Below are positions 26,060 to 36,186 of a stretch of 64,000 bases of DNA, piece by piece. Below the pieces are notes generated by a model, which saw only the letters and a program-made list of their open reading frames with translations, was not told the DNA's origin and searched no databases. How positions within the stretch are numbered: position 1 is the first letter of the stretch; each line of letters begins with the position of its first letter. The position numbers and the translations under genes are program-made. This DNA is from Bacteroidetes bacterium ADurb.Bin008 (lineage in GTDB: Bacteria > Bacteroidota > Bacteroidia > Bacteroidales > Tenuifilaceae), in the NCBI GenBank assembly GCA_002071445.1, contig MWFE01000020.1, forward strand, positions 1 to 64,000, read 5' to 3'.

Positions 26060-29000
26060 ATGAAAAAATTCTTAATCAAAGCCATAGCCTCTGTAGCCCT
26101 ATTTCTCTTGTTTTTTTGTACTGGGCAAGTTTTTTCGCAAAACGGAAACCCTTTTCTCACGCACTTTAAGTTACCCACAGGCATTAGTAATCAGAACTGG
26201 GGTTTTGTACAGGGCGAAAACGGCCTAATGTATATTCTGAATCGGAAGGGTATTTACTCCTTTGACGGATTACAATGGGAGAATATGGGTATCTCCGGGC
26301 GTCCCATTGCCATTGCCTATTCGGACAAATTGTTTTATTGTTCCGACAAAGGTGTTGGCTATATCGAAAGAACGAGTGAGGGTGGAATACACCAACATTT
26401 AATCATTGAAACAAAAGGGAACAACTATTTTTATAAATTCAATACCATTCAAAATGGGTTGCTGGTGGTCTCTCCATTGACTATTTGTAGGATAAACACA
26501 GAGAACAACATTTCCGTTGATACACTTTACCACGAGTCTCGGCCGGAGGTATTTATCTCAGATTTCTTCCAGCTCAATGATGAAATGTACCATGTAAAAA
26601 ACAGGGCACTCATCTACTTGAATAAACCGGACGGTGGGTATGAAATGCTGGCAGGGTTACCCATGTCTGAGGATATGACATTCTCTTTTATCCATGGGAG
26701 TAGAGCATATTTTGGTAGCACATCCAATCGCCTTTACTGTTTCGATGGCAATAAGCTTAGACTTTTTACCATAAACGATCAGCAATACCTAAATGCAAGC
26801 ATTCTCAATGGAGGGAAATCAGTTAACGATTCAACCTTTGCACTTTCCACCCTTAACGGAGGAATTTTGCTGATAAATGCCTTCAATGGTGCGACCATCA
26901 ACATGTTAAACTATTTCAACGGATTGCCCGATGATGAGGTTATGGCGTTGGGAATGGATAAGGATGGTGGCCTTTGGATTTCACACGGTATGGGTATTTC
27001 CAGAGCCGATTTAAGACTCCCAATTAAATCGTTCGAAAGCTACCCGGGGCTCAAGGGCGCTATTCTTTCGTGTATTGAATGCAACGGTGTTTTATACGTG
27101 GGATGTAGCGAGGGGCTTTTTTACCTTGCAGAGATTAGGGACTACAAAGCCAAAGATATTATTGTAAAGCCCCAGGTACAAATTGTAGATGCCCCGGCAA
27201 CTCAAATTGAAAGGCTGCAGCAACCACAATCGACTGTGGAAGAAAAGAAAAAAAATTTTATTGCACGGTTATTCTCAAGGCAATCGGATAAGGTAGCCGA
27301 TGACGAAGATGGAGATGGGTCTGCGATGGTGGTTCCACTACAAAAGAAATCGGAAATCCCTTTACAAAAGAAAAGGATTTACGAATTGCAGTCCATTAGT
27401 CATTCTTACAAACAGATATCGGGGGTTAAGGGAAAGGTGCGAAATCTCATTATTTACGATGGAAGTGTGTTTGCAGCAACCAATCTGGGATTATTTGAGG
27501 TGAAAGAGGAGAAAGCCACTCTCGTTTCGCCCGGTTTTAACATAACATTTATTGAACCCAATGAAGCAAACCGAACCCAACTGCTTATTGGAACGGACGA
27601 AAGGGCTCTGATTGCAACCAAAGGAGCAAAAGGTTGGCATTATACAGAGTTGTTAACTGTAGATAATCAGCAAATAGTGAGCATGGTTGGTCTGGGTAAC
27701 GACAGCTATGTTGTTTCCACTGAGTTTGACGTTATATACATTGCCAAGGATGAGAAGAACAAATTCCAAAGTAGGATAATTACTAGCATTGGAGCGGAAT
27801 TTGGATCGCCGGTAGTTCGGAAGGTGAATGGAAAAATAAAAATTTTTACATCGGGGCCTGTTTTTGATTTTGACCCTAATACAGATGGGCTGGTAGTTGA
27901 TACTTCGTTTGACGCTGATCAAAACAATGGTATATATTTTTCCCAGTCGGGGATAACCTGGCTAAACAGTCGGAATAGGTGTATTTGCCTCTCTGCTTAT
28001 GGTGAAGAATTGTTTTCAAATACCAATTACCTAAGTTTATTCGACAACCCTAATTACATTAATTTTTCGGGCGATGGCGAATTGTTGCTGGTAAATGCCT
28101 TCAATCAGCTTTACAAATTATCTGTTAAAGAAAGTGAAGCTTCGGAGCGTACCGTTACACTTTTTCTTAGAGGGGTAACCGGAAAGTCGGGGATACGATT
28201 GGATCCCAAAAAGATTGAGTTGAATTATGCCGATAACTCACTGGTAATCACAATGAGTGCCCCATCGTTTTTGAAAGAAGGGGCTACACACTACCAGTAT
28301 CGAATATCCGGTTTAACCAATCGCTGGTCGGCAATGACTACCAATCCCGTTTTTGAGTTTCCCTATTTCCCTCCGGGGCAATATACCATCAGTATTAGAG
28401 CCATGGATGTACTGGGGAATAACAGCGAAACCCTAAACCTGCCTTTCGAAATTAAACCCCCATTTTGGCAAACCCTATGGTTTTATGGCTTATGCGCCAT
28501 CTTCGTTATGATAATTTTCTTCCTAATCGTTGCAATAAGAGAGCGGAATCTGAGGCGAGAGAAGGAGATTTTGGAACAAAAGGTTAAAGAGCGTACGAAG
28601 ACCATTGAGGAGCAGAAAGAGGTGCTCAAACAACAACGCGATGATCTCGTTCGGTACAACGAGGAAATATTGCAGCAGAAAGAAGAAATTGAGGCACAAA
28701 GGGATGAAATTGAAACTCAACGCGATCAGATATTCAAGCAGAACGATGAGATAACCAAAAGTATTACATATGCCAGAAGAATACAATCGGCAGTAATGCC
28801 TTCCCACGAGTTGCTTGGCAGTATAATTGGCAAATACTTTTTACTTTTCCGCCCTCGTGATATTGTTAGTGGCGACTTTTACTGGATGTCCGAGCGCGAT
28901 GGCATTGTGCTTGTAGCTGCCTCTGACTGTACCGGACATGGAGTGCCCGGAGCCTTTATGAGTATGATGGGCGTGTCATTTCTTAACGATATAGTCAATG

Positions 29001-29500
29001 TTGTTGGGATTATTAGGCCCGATCTTATTCTGGACGAACTTCGCCAAAAGATTAAGGCAAATTTCCGACAAACGCATGGCGAAACCGAAGCCCGCGATGG
29101 AATGGACATTGCTATATGTGCGTTCAACTTCAGAGAAAAAAAATTGCAATTTGCCGGTGCTTACAACCCAATGTATTTAGTTAGGAAAGGACAATTAACA
29201 GAGTACAAGGGCGATAAAATGCCTGTGGGAGCACACCTTAAGGAAGTTAAATTTTCGTTGCATGAAATAGACTTAGAGCGCGGGGACAACATATACATCT
29301 TTTCCGATGGATACGTTGATCAATTTGGAGGCGATGAAGGCAAAAAATTTATGGCCAAGCCATTTAAAGATTTACTCATGAGTGTCTACGGAAAATCGAT
29401 GCCCGAACAGCAACAGGTATTAGAAGATACATTAGACAAGTGGCAGGCTGCCCTGGATCAGGTTGACGATATCCTTGTTATTGGTATTTGCATAGATTGA
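26060..29500 (+). CDS. Beta-propeller / Y_Y_Y sensor fused to PP2C (SpoIIE) phosphatase
   Basis: 1146 aa. A Sec signal peptide (1-27, ending VFSQ) is followed by a periplasmic region of propeller-type repeats (about 30-700; GLWISHGMGISRADL is a typical blade). Then come a Y_Y_Y domain (735-795, ending PPGQYTISIRAMD), one membrane helix (806-828), a long Gln/Glu-rich coiled coil (830-905) and a cytoplasmic PP2C/SpoIIE domain (910-1146) with VSGDFYW, DCTGHGVPG, FSDGYVDQFGG and a terminal DDILVIG. The architecture is that of Bacteroidota hybrid two-component sensors with the kinase replaced by a phosphatase. The C-terminal domain closely resembles that of the SiaA-like protein at 12 kb. It is monocistronic. 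Confidence 0.9.
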   Translation: MKKFLIKAIASVALFLLFFCTGQVFSQNGNPFLTHFKLPTGISNQNWGFVQGENGLMYILNRKGIYSFDGLQWENMGISGRPIAIAYSDKLFYCSDKGVGYIERTSEGGIHQHLIIETKGNNYFYKFNTIQNGLLVVSPLTICRINTENNISVDTLYHESRPEVFISDFFQLNDEMYHVKNRALIYLNKPDGGYEMLAGLPMSEDMTFSFIHGSRAYFGSTSNRLYCFDGNKLRLFTINDQQYLNASILNGGKSVNDSTFALSTLNGGILLINAFNGATINMLNYFNGLPDDEVMALGMDKDGGLWISHGMGISRADLRLPIKSFESYPGLKGAILSCIECNGVLYVGCSEGLFYLAEIRDYKAKDIIVKPQVQIVDAPATQIERLQQPQSTVEEKKKNFIARLFSRQSDKVADDEDGDGSAMVVPLQKKSEIPLQKKRIYELQSISHSYKQISGVKGKVRNLIIYDGSVFAATNLGLFEVKEEKATLVSPGFNITFIEPNEANRTQLLIGTDERALIATKGAKGWHYTELLTVDNQQIVSMVGLGNDSYVVSTEFDVIYIAKDEKNKFQSRIITSIGAEFGSPVVRKVNGKIKIFTSGPVFDFDPNTDGLVVDTSFDADQNNGIYFSQSGITWLNSRNRCICLSAYGEELFSNTNYLSLFDNPNYINFSGDGELLLVNAFNQLYKLSVKESEASERTVTLFLRGVTGKSGIRLDPKKIELNYADNSLVITMSAPSFLKEGATHYQYRISGLTNRWSAMTTNPVFEFPYFPPGQYTISIRAMDVLGNNSETLNLPFEIKPPFWQTLWFYGLCAIFVMIIFFLIVAIRERNLRREKEILEQKVKERTKTIEEQKEVLKQQRDDLVRYNEEILQQKEEIEAQRDEIETQRDQIFKQNDEITKSITYARRIQSAVMPSHELLGSIIGKYFLLFRPRDIVSGDFYWMSERDGIVLVAASDCTGHGVPGAFMSMMGVSFLNDIVNVVGIIRPDLILDELRQKIKANFRQTHGETEARDGMDIAICAFNFREKKLQFAGAYNPMYLVRKGQLTEYKGDKMPVGAHLKEVKFSLHEIDLERGDNIYIFSDGYVDQFGGDEGKKFMAKPFKDLLMSVYGKSMPEQQQVLEDTLDKWQAALDQVDDILVIGICID

Positions 29501-29834
29501 TGTTTTATGCTTTTTTTCTGCAACTACTTTATGAACTTTGCAATACAGTTATCACAACTCCGTTTTTCATTATGAATACCCCTGGATGCTGTAAAATCAA
29601 ACAAGTTAACATTTAATTCATTGATTGTAAGAAATACAATATGGTGCTAAGTTGTAAAGGGTTGAATGTATAAGAGTATGGAGATAAGGGTTGTTCCGGA
29701 CGAATCCAATAGGATATCGGGTTTTTTTGTCAGACTTTGGTCAGATGTATTGTATTAACAGGCCACTGTCCAATAAGTATATCTCACCGGATTCAACTAT
29801 TGAGCTGGTCACAATAAAATAAAACTAACAGACT
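29501..29834 (+). other. 334-nt intergenic region
   Basis: A weak hairpin (aatcc/ggatat) followed by a run of T near 29707-29728 could end the propeller-phosphatase transcript. Otherwise no recognisable element. Confidence 0.4.
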
Positions 29835-30554
29835 ATGGATATAATTATTTTAATCACAGGGCTTTTTATGGTTGCCATGGGGTTTTTGGTTAAAGCTTTT
29901 CCTAATCTCATAGCCGGATACAACACGATGCCCAAAGACAAAAAGAAAAATGTTGATATTGATGGACTATCAACATATATACGTAATGGTTTCATTACTA
30001 TTGGGTTGTCAATTATTGTTGGATACTATTTATTCGAATGGACTGGCTTTACTATGATTGCCGATTCTATGATACTTATAGTAACTTTAGTAGGGGTAAC
30101 TATTCTGGTGATAAATGCTCAAAAATTTGACCACAATAAGAGTAGAACCAATAAAACGAAGTTTACATACTTTATCCTTGGACTTGTAGTAATTTTCATA
30201 TTTGGTCTGATAGCATATGGATACATACCATCTAAAGTATTTTTTGACAATGGCAATATTAAATTCTCAGGAATGTATGGATTTGAAATGAATGTTTCTG
30301 AAATTGACAATGTTGAGTTGTCGGATACGATCCCTGCAATTTTATTGCGGACAAATGGATTTAGTTTTGGCACTGTCAATAAAGGATGTTTTAACCTTGA
30401 CAAATTTGGTAAGACTCGATTACTTATCCATTCTCACAATACCCCATTCTTGATAATATCAAAAAGAAACACTGAAAGGATAATCATCAACTTTAGGGAT
30501 AAAACAAAAACTGAGCAAATATTTGAAGAGATTAAAGGGCTGATTAATAAATAA
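29835..30554 (+). CDS. DUF3784-type membrane protein with PH-like C-terminal domain
   Basis: A 239-aa protein. The N-terminus (1-95) matches the DUF3784 pattern: a first helix, then the FPNLIAGYNTMPKDKKKNVD loop and two further helices. A fourth helix lies near residue 120. The C-terminal 90 residues, with GMYGFEMNVSEIDNVEL, look like a bacterial PH domain on the inner-membrane face. The function of the family is unknown. It stands alone, its base composition is more AT-rich than its neighbours, and the next gene is convergent. Confidence 0.7.
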   Translation: MDIIILITGLFMVAMGFLVKAFPNLIAGYNTMPKDKKKNVDIDGLSTYIRNGFITIGLSIIVGYYLFEWTGFTMIADSMILIVTLVGVTILVINAQKFDHNKSRTNKTKFTYFILGLVVIFIFGLIAYGYIPSKVFFDNGNIKFSGMYGFEMNVSEIDNVELSDTIPAILLRTNGFSFGTVNKGCFNLDKFGKTRLLIHSHNTPFLIISKRNTERIIINFRDKTKTEQIFEEIKGLINK

Positions 30555-30674
30555 TTTTGACCAACGAGCGATTTAAAAAATGCAGATTTAGTAGGTTATT
30601 CACGGGTTTTATCCCCCTTCAACTTTTGTGAAATTGGTCAGTCAATCGCCTGCAATCAGCATCCTTTCATTTCA

Positions 30675-30723
30675 CCCAATAATCCAAAAGCCCGACGAAT
30701 TGCCGGGCTTTTGGATTATTGGG
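30675..30723 (-). terminator. Long perfect hairpin terminator after hppA
   Basis: Two 20-nt arms (30675-30694 and 30704-30723) are perfectly complementary around a 9-nt loop. The GC core (agcccg/cgggct) flanked by A/T makes it a bidirectional terminator for hppA and the convergent DUF3784 gene. Confidence 0.75.
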
Positions 30724-30734
30724 TTATTGTAAAA

Positions 30735-32951
30735 TTAGAAAAGGCTTATGGCCACAGTGGCTCCGGCCATTACAATGGATACCATGCTCATGAGTTTAAT
30801 CAGAATATTTAGGCTGGGGCCTGAGGTATCTTTAAATGGGTCGCCCACTGTGTCGCCCGTAACAGCGGCTTTGTGTGCTTCAGAACCTTTTCCCCCGAAG
30901 TTGCCCTCCTCGATGTACTTTTTGGCATTATCCCAGGCGCCGCCAGAGTTAGCCATAAAAATGGCCAATACAAATCCTCCGGCCAATCCACCTGCCAGGA
31001 GCCCGATAACGCCTGCCACACCAAGGACAAGTCCTGTAACAATTGGGATAATAATGGCTAACATGGAGGGTAGTATCATTTCAATCTGTGCCCCACGGGT
31101 TGAGATGGCCACGCAGCGTGCATAATCGGGTTCGGCTTCACCTTCCATAATCCCTTTTATCTCACGGAACTGCCTGCGTACCTCTTCTACCATCTTTTGT
31201 GCGGCACGGCCAACGGCGTTCATGGTTAACCCAGAGAAAAGGAAAGCCATCATGGCTCCAATGAGAATACCTGTCAAAACGATAGGATTGATCATGGTTA
31301 CCTGATAGTACTCCATAAAATCGACAATGGTGGCCTCGGCAGTTGCGATGGTGGTACCATCGGCAAAGGTGAGAATATTTTCGCCCAAGCGCATTAACCC
31401 GATTTTTATCTCCTCGATATAGGATGCCAGCAGGGCTAGGGCTGTGAGCGCTGCCGAACCTATGGCAAAACCTTTACCGGTGGCAGCGGTGGTGTTCCCC
31501 AATGAATCGAGAGCATCGGTACGTTTACGAACCTCGGGACCCAGTTTGCTCATCTCGGCGTTACCGCCTGCATTATCGGCTATGGGACCATATGCGTCGG
31601 TGGCCAGCGTAATACCCAGCGTCGAAAGCATACCCACTGCGGCGATGCCGATGCCGTATAGCCCCAGTTGGATATTGTGCGCTGCGAGCATGTGCTTAAT
31701 ATCGAAATTGATGGCACAGAGAAACGCCATGAGAATGGCAATGGCAATGGTAACAACGGGTATGGCGGTGGAAATCATGCCCAGGCCAACGCCCGAAATA
31801 ATTACCGTGGCGGGTCCGGTTTCCGCACTCTTGGACACCCTTCGGGTTGGTCTGTATGAGTGTGAGGTAAAGTATTCGGTTGACTGTCCGATAATGATAC
31901 CTGCCACCAGGCCCGATATTACTGAGAAGGAAATGCCAAGCCAGTTTTCTATGCCTAAGTAGTAAAGGATTCCAAAGGTTGACAGGGCTATTAGGGCCGA
32001 ACTCACGTTAACACCCACTCCCAATGAGCGGAGCAAATCTTTCATGGTGGCTCCCTCTTTGGTGCGAACGATGAATACCCCAAAGATTGAGAGAACGATT
32101 CCAACGGCAGCAATGAGCATGGGGGCAAGGATGGCTTTATACTGCGCCGATTCGCCGGAAAGGGCAAACGCAGAAGCACCTAAAGCTGCTGTTGCTAAAA
32201 TAGAACCGGCATAGGATTCGTATAGGTCGGCGCCCATACCGGCCACGTCACCCACGTTGTCGCCCACGTTGTCGGCAATGGTGGCAGGATTTCGGGGGTC
32301 ATCCTCGGGGATACCTGCCTCTACCTTACCCACCAGATCGGCCCCCACGTCGGCAGCCTTAGTGTAGATACCACCGCCTACGCGGGCAAATAGTGCCTGG
32401 GTTGAGGCTCCCATACCAAAGGTAAGCATGGTGGTGGTGATAATAATAAGTTTATGGGTAGTTTTGGGTTCGTCGATGAAATAGTTTAGAATAAGGTACC
32501 ACAAAGCAATGTCTAACACTGCCAGTCCCACTACCACAAGACCCATGACGGCTCCCGAACGGAATGCAATCTTGAGCCCACTATTGAGCGAGTGCCTTGC
32601 AGCATTGGCGGTGCGTGCAGAGGCATAGGTGGCTGTCCGCATGCCAATGAAACCGGCAAGCCCTGAAAATATACCTCCCGTCAGAAAGGCAAATGGAGTC
32701 CAACCGTTTTGAAAATCAAAGCCATATGCCATTAATACGAATAGTAGCGAGAGAACGATAAATACTATTCCCACAACCTTGTACTGCTGCTTTAAGTAGG
32801 ACATGGCACCTTGTCGAACATATTGTGCAATCCTTTTCATGGTATCAGTACCCTCGTCAGCTTTTTTCATTTGTGCGAAGAACCACCATGCAAAACCAAG
32901 TGCCAGAAGCGATGCAACCGGAACTATCCAAAATAAAGAGTCAATAATCAT
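30735..32951 (-). CDS. hppA: Membrane-bound K+-dependent ion-translocating pyrophosphatase
   Basis: A 738-aa integral membrane enzyme with about 16 helices that hydrolyses PPi to pump H+ and/or Na+ out of the cytoplasm. Signature motifs are present: [18 protein letters not shown], the [22 protein letters not shown] region, and [10 protein letters not shown]. The Ala after GNTTA marks the K+-dependent subfamily; K+-independent enzymes have Lys. All known Na+-pumping members are K+-dependent, so Na+ or mixed Na+/H+ transport is likely but cannot be read directly. It is monocistronic. Confidence 0.95.
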   Translation of the reverse strand: MIIDSLFWIVPVASLLALGFAWWFFAQMKKADEGTDTMKRIAQYVRQGAMSYLKQQYKVVGIVFIVLSLLFVLMAYGFDFQNGWTPFAFLTGGIFSGLAGFIGMRTATYASARTANAARHSLNSGLKIAFRSGAVMGLVVVGLAVLDIALWYLILNYFIDEPKTTHKLIIITTTMLTFGMGASTQALFARVGGGIYTKAADVGADLVGKVEAGIPEDDPRNPATIADNVGDNVGDVAGMGADLYESYAGSILATAALGASAFALSGESAQYKAILAPMLIAAVGIVLSIFGVFIVRTKEGATMKDLLRSLGVGVNVSSALIALSTFGILYYLGIENWLGISFSVISGLVAGIIIGQSTEYFTSHSYRPTRRVSKSAETGPATVIISGVGLGMISTAIPVVTIAIAILMAFLCAINFDIKHMLAAHNIQLGLYGIGIAAVGMLSTLGITLATDAYGPIADNAGGNAEMSKLGPEVRKRTDALDSLGNTTAATGKGFAIGSAALTALALLASYIEEIKIGLMRLGENILTFADGTTIATAEATIVDFMEYYQVTMINPIVLTGILIGAMMAFLFSGLTMNAVGRAAQKMVEEVRRQFREIKGIMEGEAEPDYARCVAISTRGAQIEMILPSMLAIIIPIVTGLVLGVAGVIGLLAGGLAGGFVLAIFMANSGGAWDNAKKYIEEGNFGGKGSEAHKAAVTGDTVGDPFKDTSGPSLNILIKLMSMVSIVMAGATVAISLF

Positions 32952-33186
32952 TTCAATAGATTTTATTCAGGGTTAGAAATTCATATCCAAATTAAGTGTG
33001 TTTCAATGCAAACACAAATATTCACTATTTTTTTTATTTAGAGTTATATTTTTTTAAAAAACGCTAAAATTTATTGTAGAACAAATCGAAAAACAGGTCA
33101 TAAAATACCCTATGTCAGGTTATCTAAACAGATAATAATTAAAAAAGTTTAAGTTTTTTAAATATTGTTGAAACAATAAATCCTTA

Positions 33187-34279
33187 CTAATATTCACCAC
33201 CGTATTGCATCAGGAAAGCTTTGATGAAATCGTTGAGTTCGCCGTCGAGTACATCCTGAACATTTGATGTTTCGAAATTGGTTCGGACATCCTTTACCAA
33301 TTTGTATGGATGAAGTATGTAGTTGCGTATTTGCGATCCCCACTCAATGCTCAATTTTTTCCCTTCTATCTCGGCCTGTTTCTCCTTTTTCTTTCGTAGT
33401 TCCAACTCGTAAAGGTGAGATTTTAACAGTCTCATGGCATTCTCACGATTATTGTGTTGCGAGCGGGTTTCGGTGTTTTCAACCACAATCCCGGTGGGAA
33501 TGTGGGTCAAGCGCACTCCGGTCTCCACTTTATTTACATTTTGCCCTCCTGCCCCCGAAGAACGATAGGTATCCCACTTTATATCGGCGGGATTTATGGT
33601 AATTTGAATGGACTCGTCAATGGCAGGGGCTACAAAAACCGAGGCGAACGATGTATGACGTTTGGCATTGGCGTTGAAAGGCGAGAGCCTCACCAGGCGG
33701 TGAACGCCATTTTCACCTTTGAGGTATCCGTAAGCCATTTCGCCGGCTAACTCAATGGTGGCAGATTTTATACCCGCTTCGTCGTCACGAAGTATATCAA
33801 CCACTTTGGTTTCATAACCATTCCTTTCGCCCCATCGTAGGTACATCCGCAGGAGCATTTCGGCCCAATCCATGCTGTCGAGGCCGCCGGCACCGGAGTT
33901 GATTCGTAGGATGGCACCCAGGTGGTCCTCCTCGCTTCGGAGCATGTTCATCATTTCCACATCCTCAATTTTCGAGAGGGCAAGCCCATACTGTTTCTCC
34001 ACGTCGTCAGCGCTCCCTTCACCCTCTTTCCAAAAATCGAAGAATACTTTTAAATCCTCAATCAGCTCTTTGGCCTGATTGAATGCCATAACCCAATGTT
34101 TAATGTCGGAAATCAGCTTAAGCTGTTTTTCGGCTTCGGCCGGATTTTCCCAAAAGGCAGGATCCTGTGTCTTCTGTTCTTCCTCTTCTATACGGATGAT
34201 TTTTGCATCGATGTCAAAGATGCCTCCTCAGCACCTGTAGGCGCTTATCCAAATCCTTCAGCTGATCGATGGTAATCAT
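33187..34279 (-). CDS. prfB: Peptide chain release factor 2, programmed +1 frameshift
   Basis: RF2 terminates translation at UGA and UAA. The first segment starts at ATG 34279 and encodes 21 codons ending ...LRRHL before an in-frame TGA. A +1 shift at CTT-TGA-C (the skipped T is at 34216) joins it to the long frame, giving 363 aa, normal for RF2. The GGQ motif ([18 protein letters not shown]) and the peptide-anticodon region are intact. The main frame alone would start at an ATG 42 codons too late and lack helix 1. The shift allows autoregulation by RF2 level. Confidence 0.96.
34213..34228 (-). promoter_or_regulatory. prfB programmed +1 frameshift site
   Basis: The minus strand reads AGGAGG-CAT-CTT-TGA-C: an internal Shine-Dalgarno-like hexamer three nucleotides before the CTT slippery codon and the in-frame TGA followed by C. 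This is the classical RF2 recoding layout. Confidence 0.93.
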
Positions 34280-34307
34280 ACTCCCTTGTTTACGAAAAAA
34301 TCAAATG

Positions 34308-34315
34308 CAAAAGTA
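34308..34315 (-). promoter_or_regulatory. Putative -7 element of prfB
   Basis: Reads TACTTTTG then C on the minus strand, 28 nt before the prfB ATG. No TTG at the right distance. Confidence 0.4.
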
Positions 34316-34507
34316 AATAAATAGCTGGAAAAATTAGTCTAAATCAAAATATTGAAAACAATTGATCATCAATTTTTTTTAGAATCGTTGTTATACTCTA
34401 ATTTCGCAAAAGGATTCTTAAAACGGTTCAAAAAATGGGTTGGTATTTTAAACTTTTTGGATACCTTCCCTATCTAATTGCGTAACCAACAACTAATCCT
34501 TATTGCC

Positions 34508-36109
34508 ATGAGAAATATTTTATTCTTCCCCATCTCCTTTGCTTTTATAGTGCTTGCCATTTCGGTCAGTGCCCAGCGCGATCCTGTAATCGACAGGATT
34601 ATTGAGATTGGAAGAACCGATAACCAAACCATGAAGCACCTAGATGTGCTTACCAACAAGATAGGCGGCAGGTTAATTGGCTCCGATGCATACGAAACAG
34701 CCACCAGGTGGGCTGCCCAAAAGTTTGAAGAGTGGGGGATGGAGGTAATCCTCGATGAGGTGGGAACTATGCCGGTGGGGTTTAACCGTGGCCCTTGGTC
34801 GGGCAGGATGTTGGGGGGAGATGGTATGACCCTTCATTTTGCAACTCCTTCGTACACAGTGGGTACCAAGGGGGCGCAAATAGGACATGTACTGATTGAA
34901 CCAAAGAGTAGGGCACAGTTTGAGCAGATGAAGGGAAAATTGAAAGGTGCCTGGGTTCTTGTTTCGGGCAAAAGCGATGGCTGGCCCATCGATTTTTCGG
35001 AAAAGGCAAATCAACATAGGAGCGAATTAATCGCTGAAAATGATGAAATTGAAAAGCAGAACAGGGCTATATTCTGGGAGAATTGGAATAATCGTGCAAA
35101 GGGATTACCCTTAAAAGATCCCATTCCATACAAAGAGGAACCCGCTTTGTTTTACCGTGAGATGGTTGAGGCGGGCGTACTTGGGTTTATCCAATCGGCA
35201 CCGGTTCCCATTACTGCTTTGTACGACAGGAAAAATATTGACAGCCTAACATTCGATAATTTACCCAAAGTGCCCGATATCAAGCTCAACGAACACCAGT
35301 ATGCCGTTATTGAGCAGATGGCCAAAGAGCGGCAACGCTTTTTTCTGGAGTTTAATATTCGAAACCACTTCCGCATGGGACCCATCCCGTACCATAATGT
35401 GATAGGTGTTATCCCCGGAACGGAATATCCCGACGAGTATGTTATCGTGGGAGGTCACCTTGATGCCTTTGATGTGGCAACGGGTGGTGTTGATAACGGA
35501 TCGGGAGCCACGCCGGCCATGGAAGCCGCACGCTTGATAATGAAAGCCGGGGGCAAGCCCAAGCGCACAATTTTGGTATTTCTGTTTGCCGGAGAGGAGT
35601 TTGGGCTGCTGGGATCGAAGAGTTGGGTTGAACGCAATGCCGATAAACTTGATAAGATTTCCAACATGTTCAACCGCGATGGAGGGCCAACGGTAACTTC
35701 GGGAATTAGTGTACCACCTGCCATGATGGACGACTTCACCAAGATCTGTGAACCGCTTAATGAAATCAATCCCGATTTTCCGTTTACAATTACTGAGCGT
35801 AAACCCACTGAACGACCTAAGTTTGCAGGAAGTACCGATAGCTCGCCATTTGCCATGGCAGGGGTGCCAACCCTTAGCTTTTCTACCTCCGACCCCAAGG
35901 GGTACGATTTTAACTATGGAGAGATATGGCATACCGAGCGCGACCTATACAATATGTCCATTCCCGAGTATCAGGATCATACGTCCATTGTTACAGCCAT
36001 CGTTGTGTATGGCGTAGCCAATCTCGACCATTTGCTATCGCGGGAGGGGTATTGGAAAGAGCCGGAACCCGAGACGCCTGTTAAAGGAGTCAAAAAGTCA
36101 AAGAAATAG
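34508..36109 (+). CDS. Secreted M28-family metallopeptidase
   Basis: The chosen ATG (MRNILFFPIS) gives 533 aa with a signal peptide cut after SVSA. An ATG ten codons earlier would weaken the signal peptide. A PA-like insert (about 110-260) precedes the zinc peptidase domain. Ligand and catalytic motifs of the co-catalytic zinc site are visible: VGGHLDAFDVATGGVDNGSGA (His, Asp), FAGEEFGLLGS (Glu-Glu), NRDGGP, and a late IWHTERD His. It is probably a periplasmic or outer-membrane amino- or carboxypeptidase for peptide uptake. The C-terminal tail is Lys-rich. The next gene begins 77 nt downstream on the same strand. Confidence 0.9.
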   Translation: MRNILFFPISFAFIVLAISVSAQRDPVIDRIIEIGRTDNQTMKHLDVLTNKIGGRLIGSDAYETATRWAAQKFEEWGMEVILDEVGTMPVGFNRGPWSGRMLGGDGMTLHFATPSYTVGTKGAQIGHVLIEPKSRAQFEQMKGKLKGAWVLVSGKSDGWPIDFSEKANQHRSELIAENDEIEKQNRAIFWENWNNRAKGLPLKDPIPYKEEPALFYREMVEAGVLGFIQSAPVPITALYDRKNIDSLTFDNLPKVPDIKLNEHQYAVIEQMAKERQRFFLEFNIRNHFRMGPIPYHNVIGVIPGTEYPDEYVIVGGHLDAFDVATGGVDNGSGATPAMEAARLIMKAGGKPKRTILVFLFAGEEFGLLGSKSWVERNADKLDKISNMFNRDGGPTVTSGISVPPAMMDDFTKICEPLNEINPDFPFTITERKPTERPKFAGSTDSSPFAMAGVPTLSFSTSDPKGYDFNYGEIWHTERDLYNMSIPEYQDHTSIVTAIVVYGVANLDHLLSREGYWKEPEPETPVKGVKKSKK

Positions 36110-36186
36110 TACTTCTCTTCATCAATATTTGAGTTGCTATTTTAGGTTTTTTCTACCTTTGGTGTTTGATTGAACAGTAAAACCGT

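Noticed and set aside
33187..34089. prfB as a single 300-codon gene
   Set aside because: This would lack the N-terminal helices; the upstream 21 codons, TGA and CTT-TGA-C site show that the gene starts at 34279 with a programmed frameshift.
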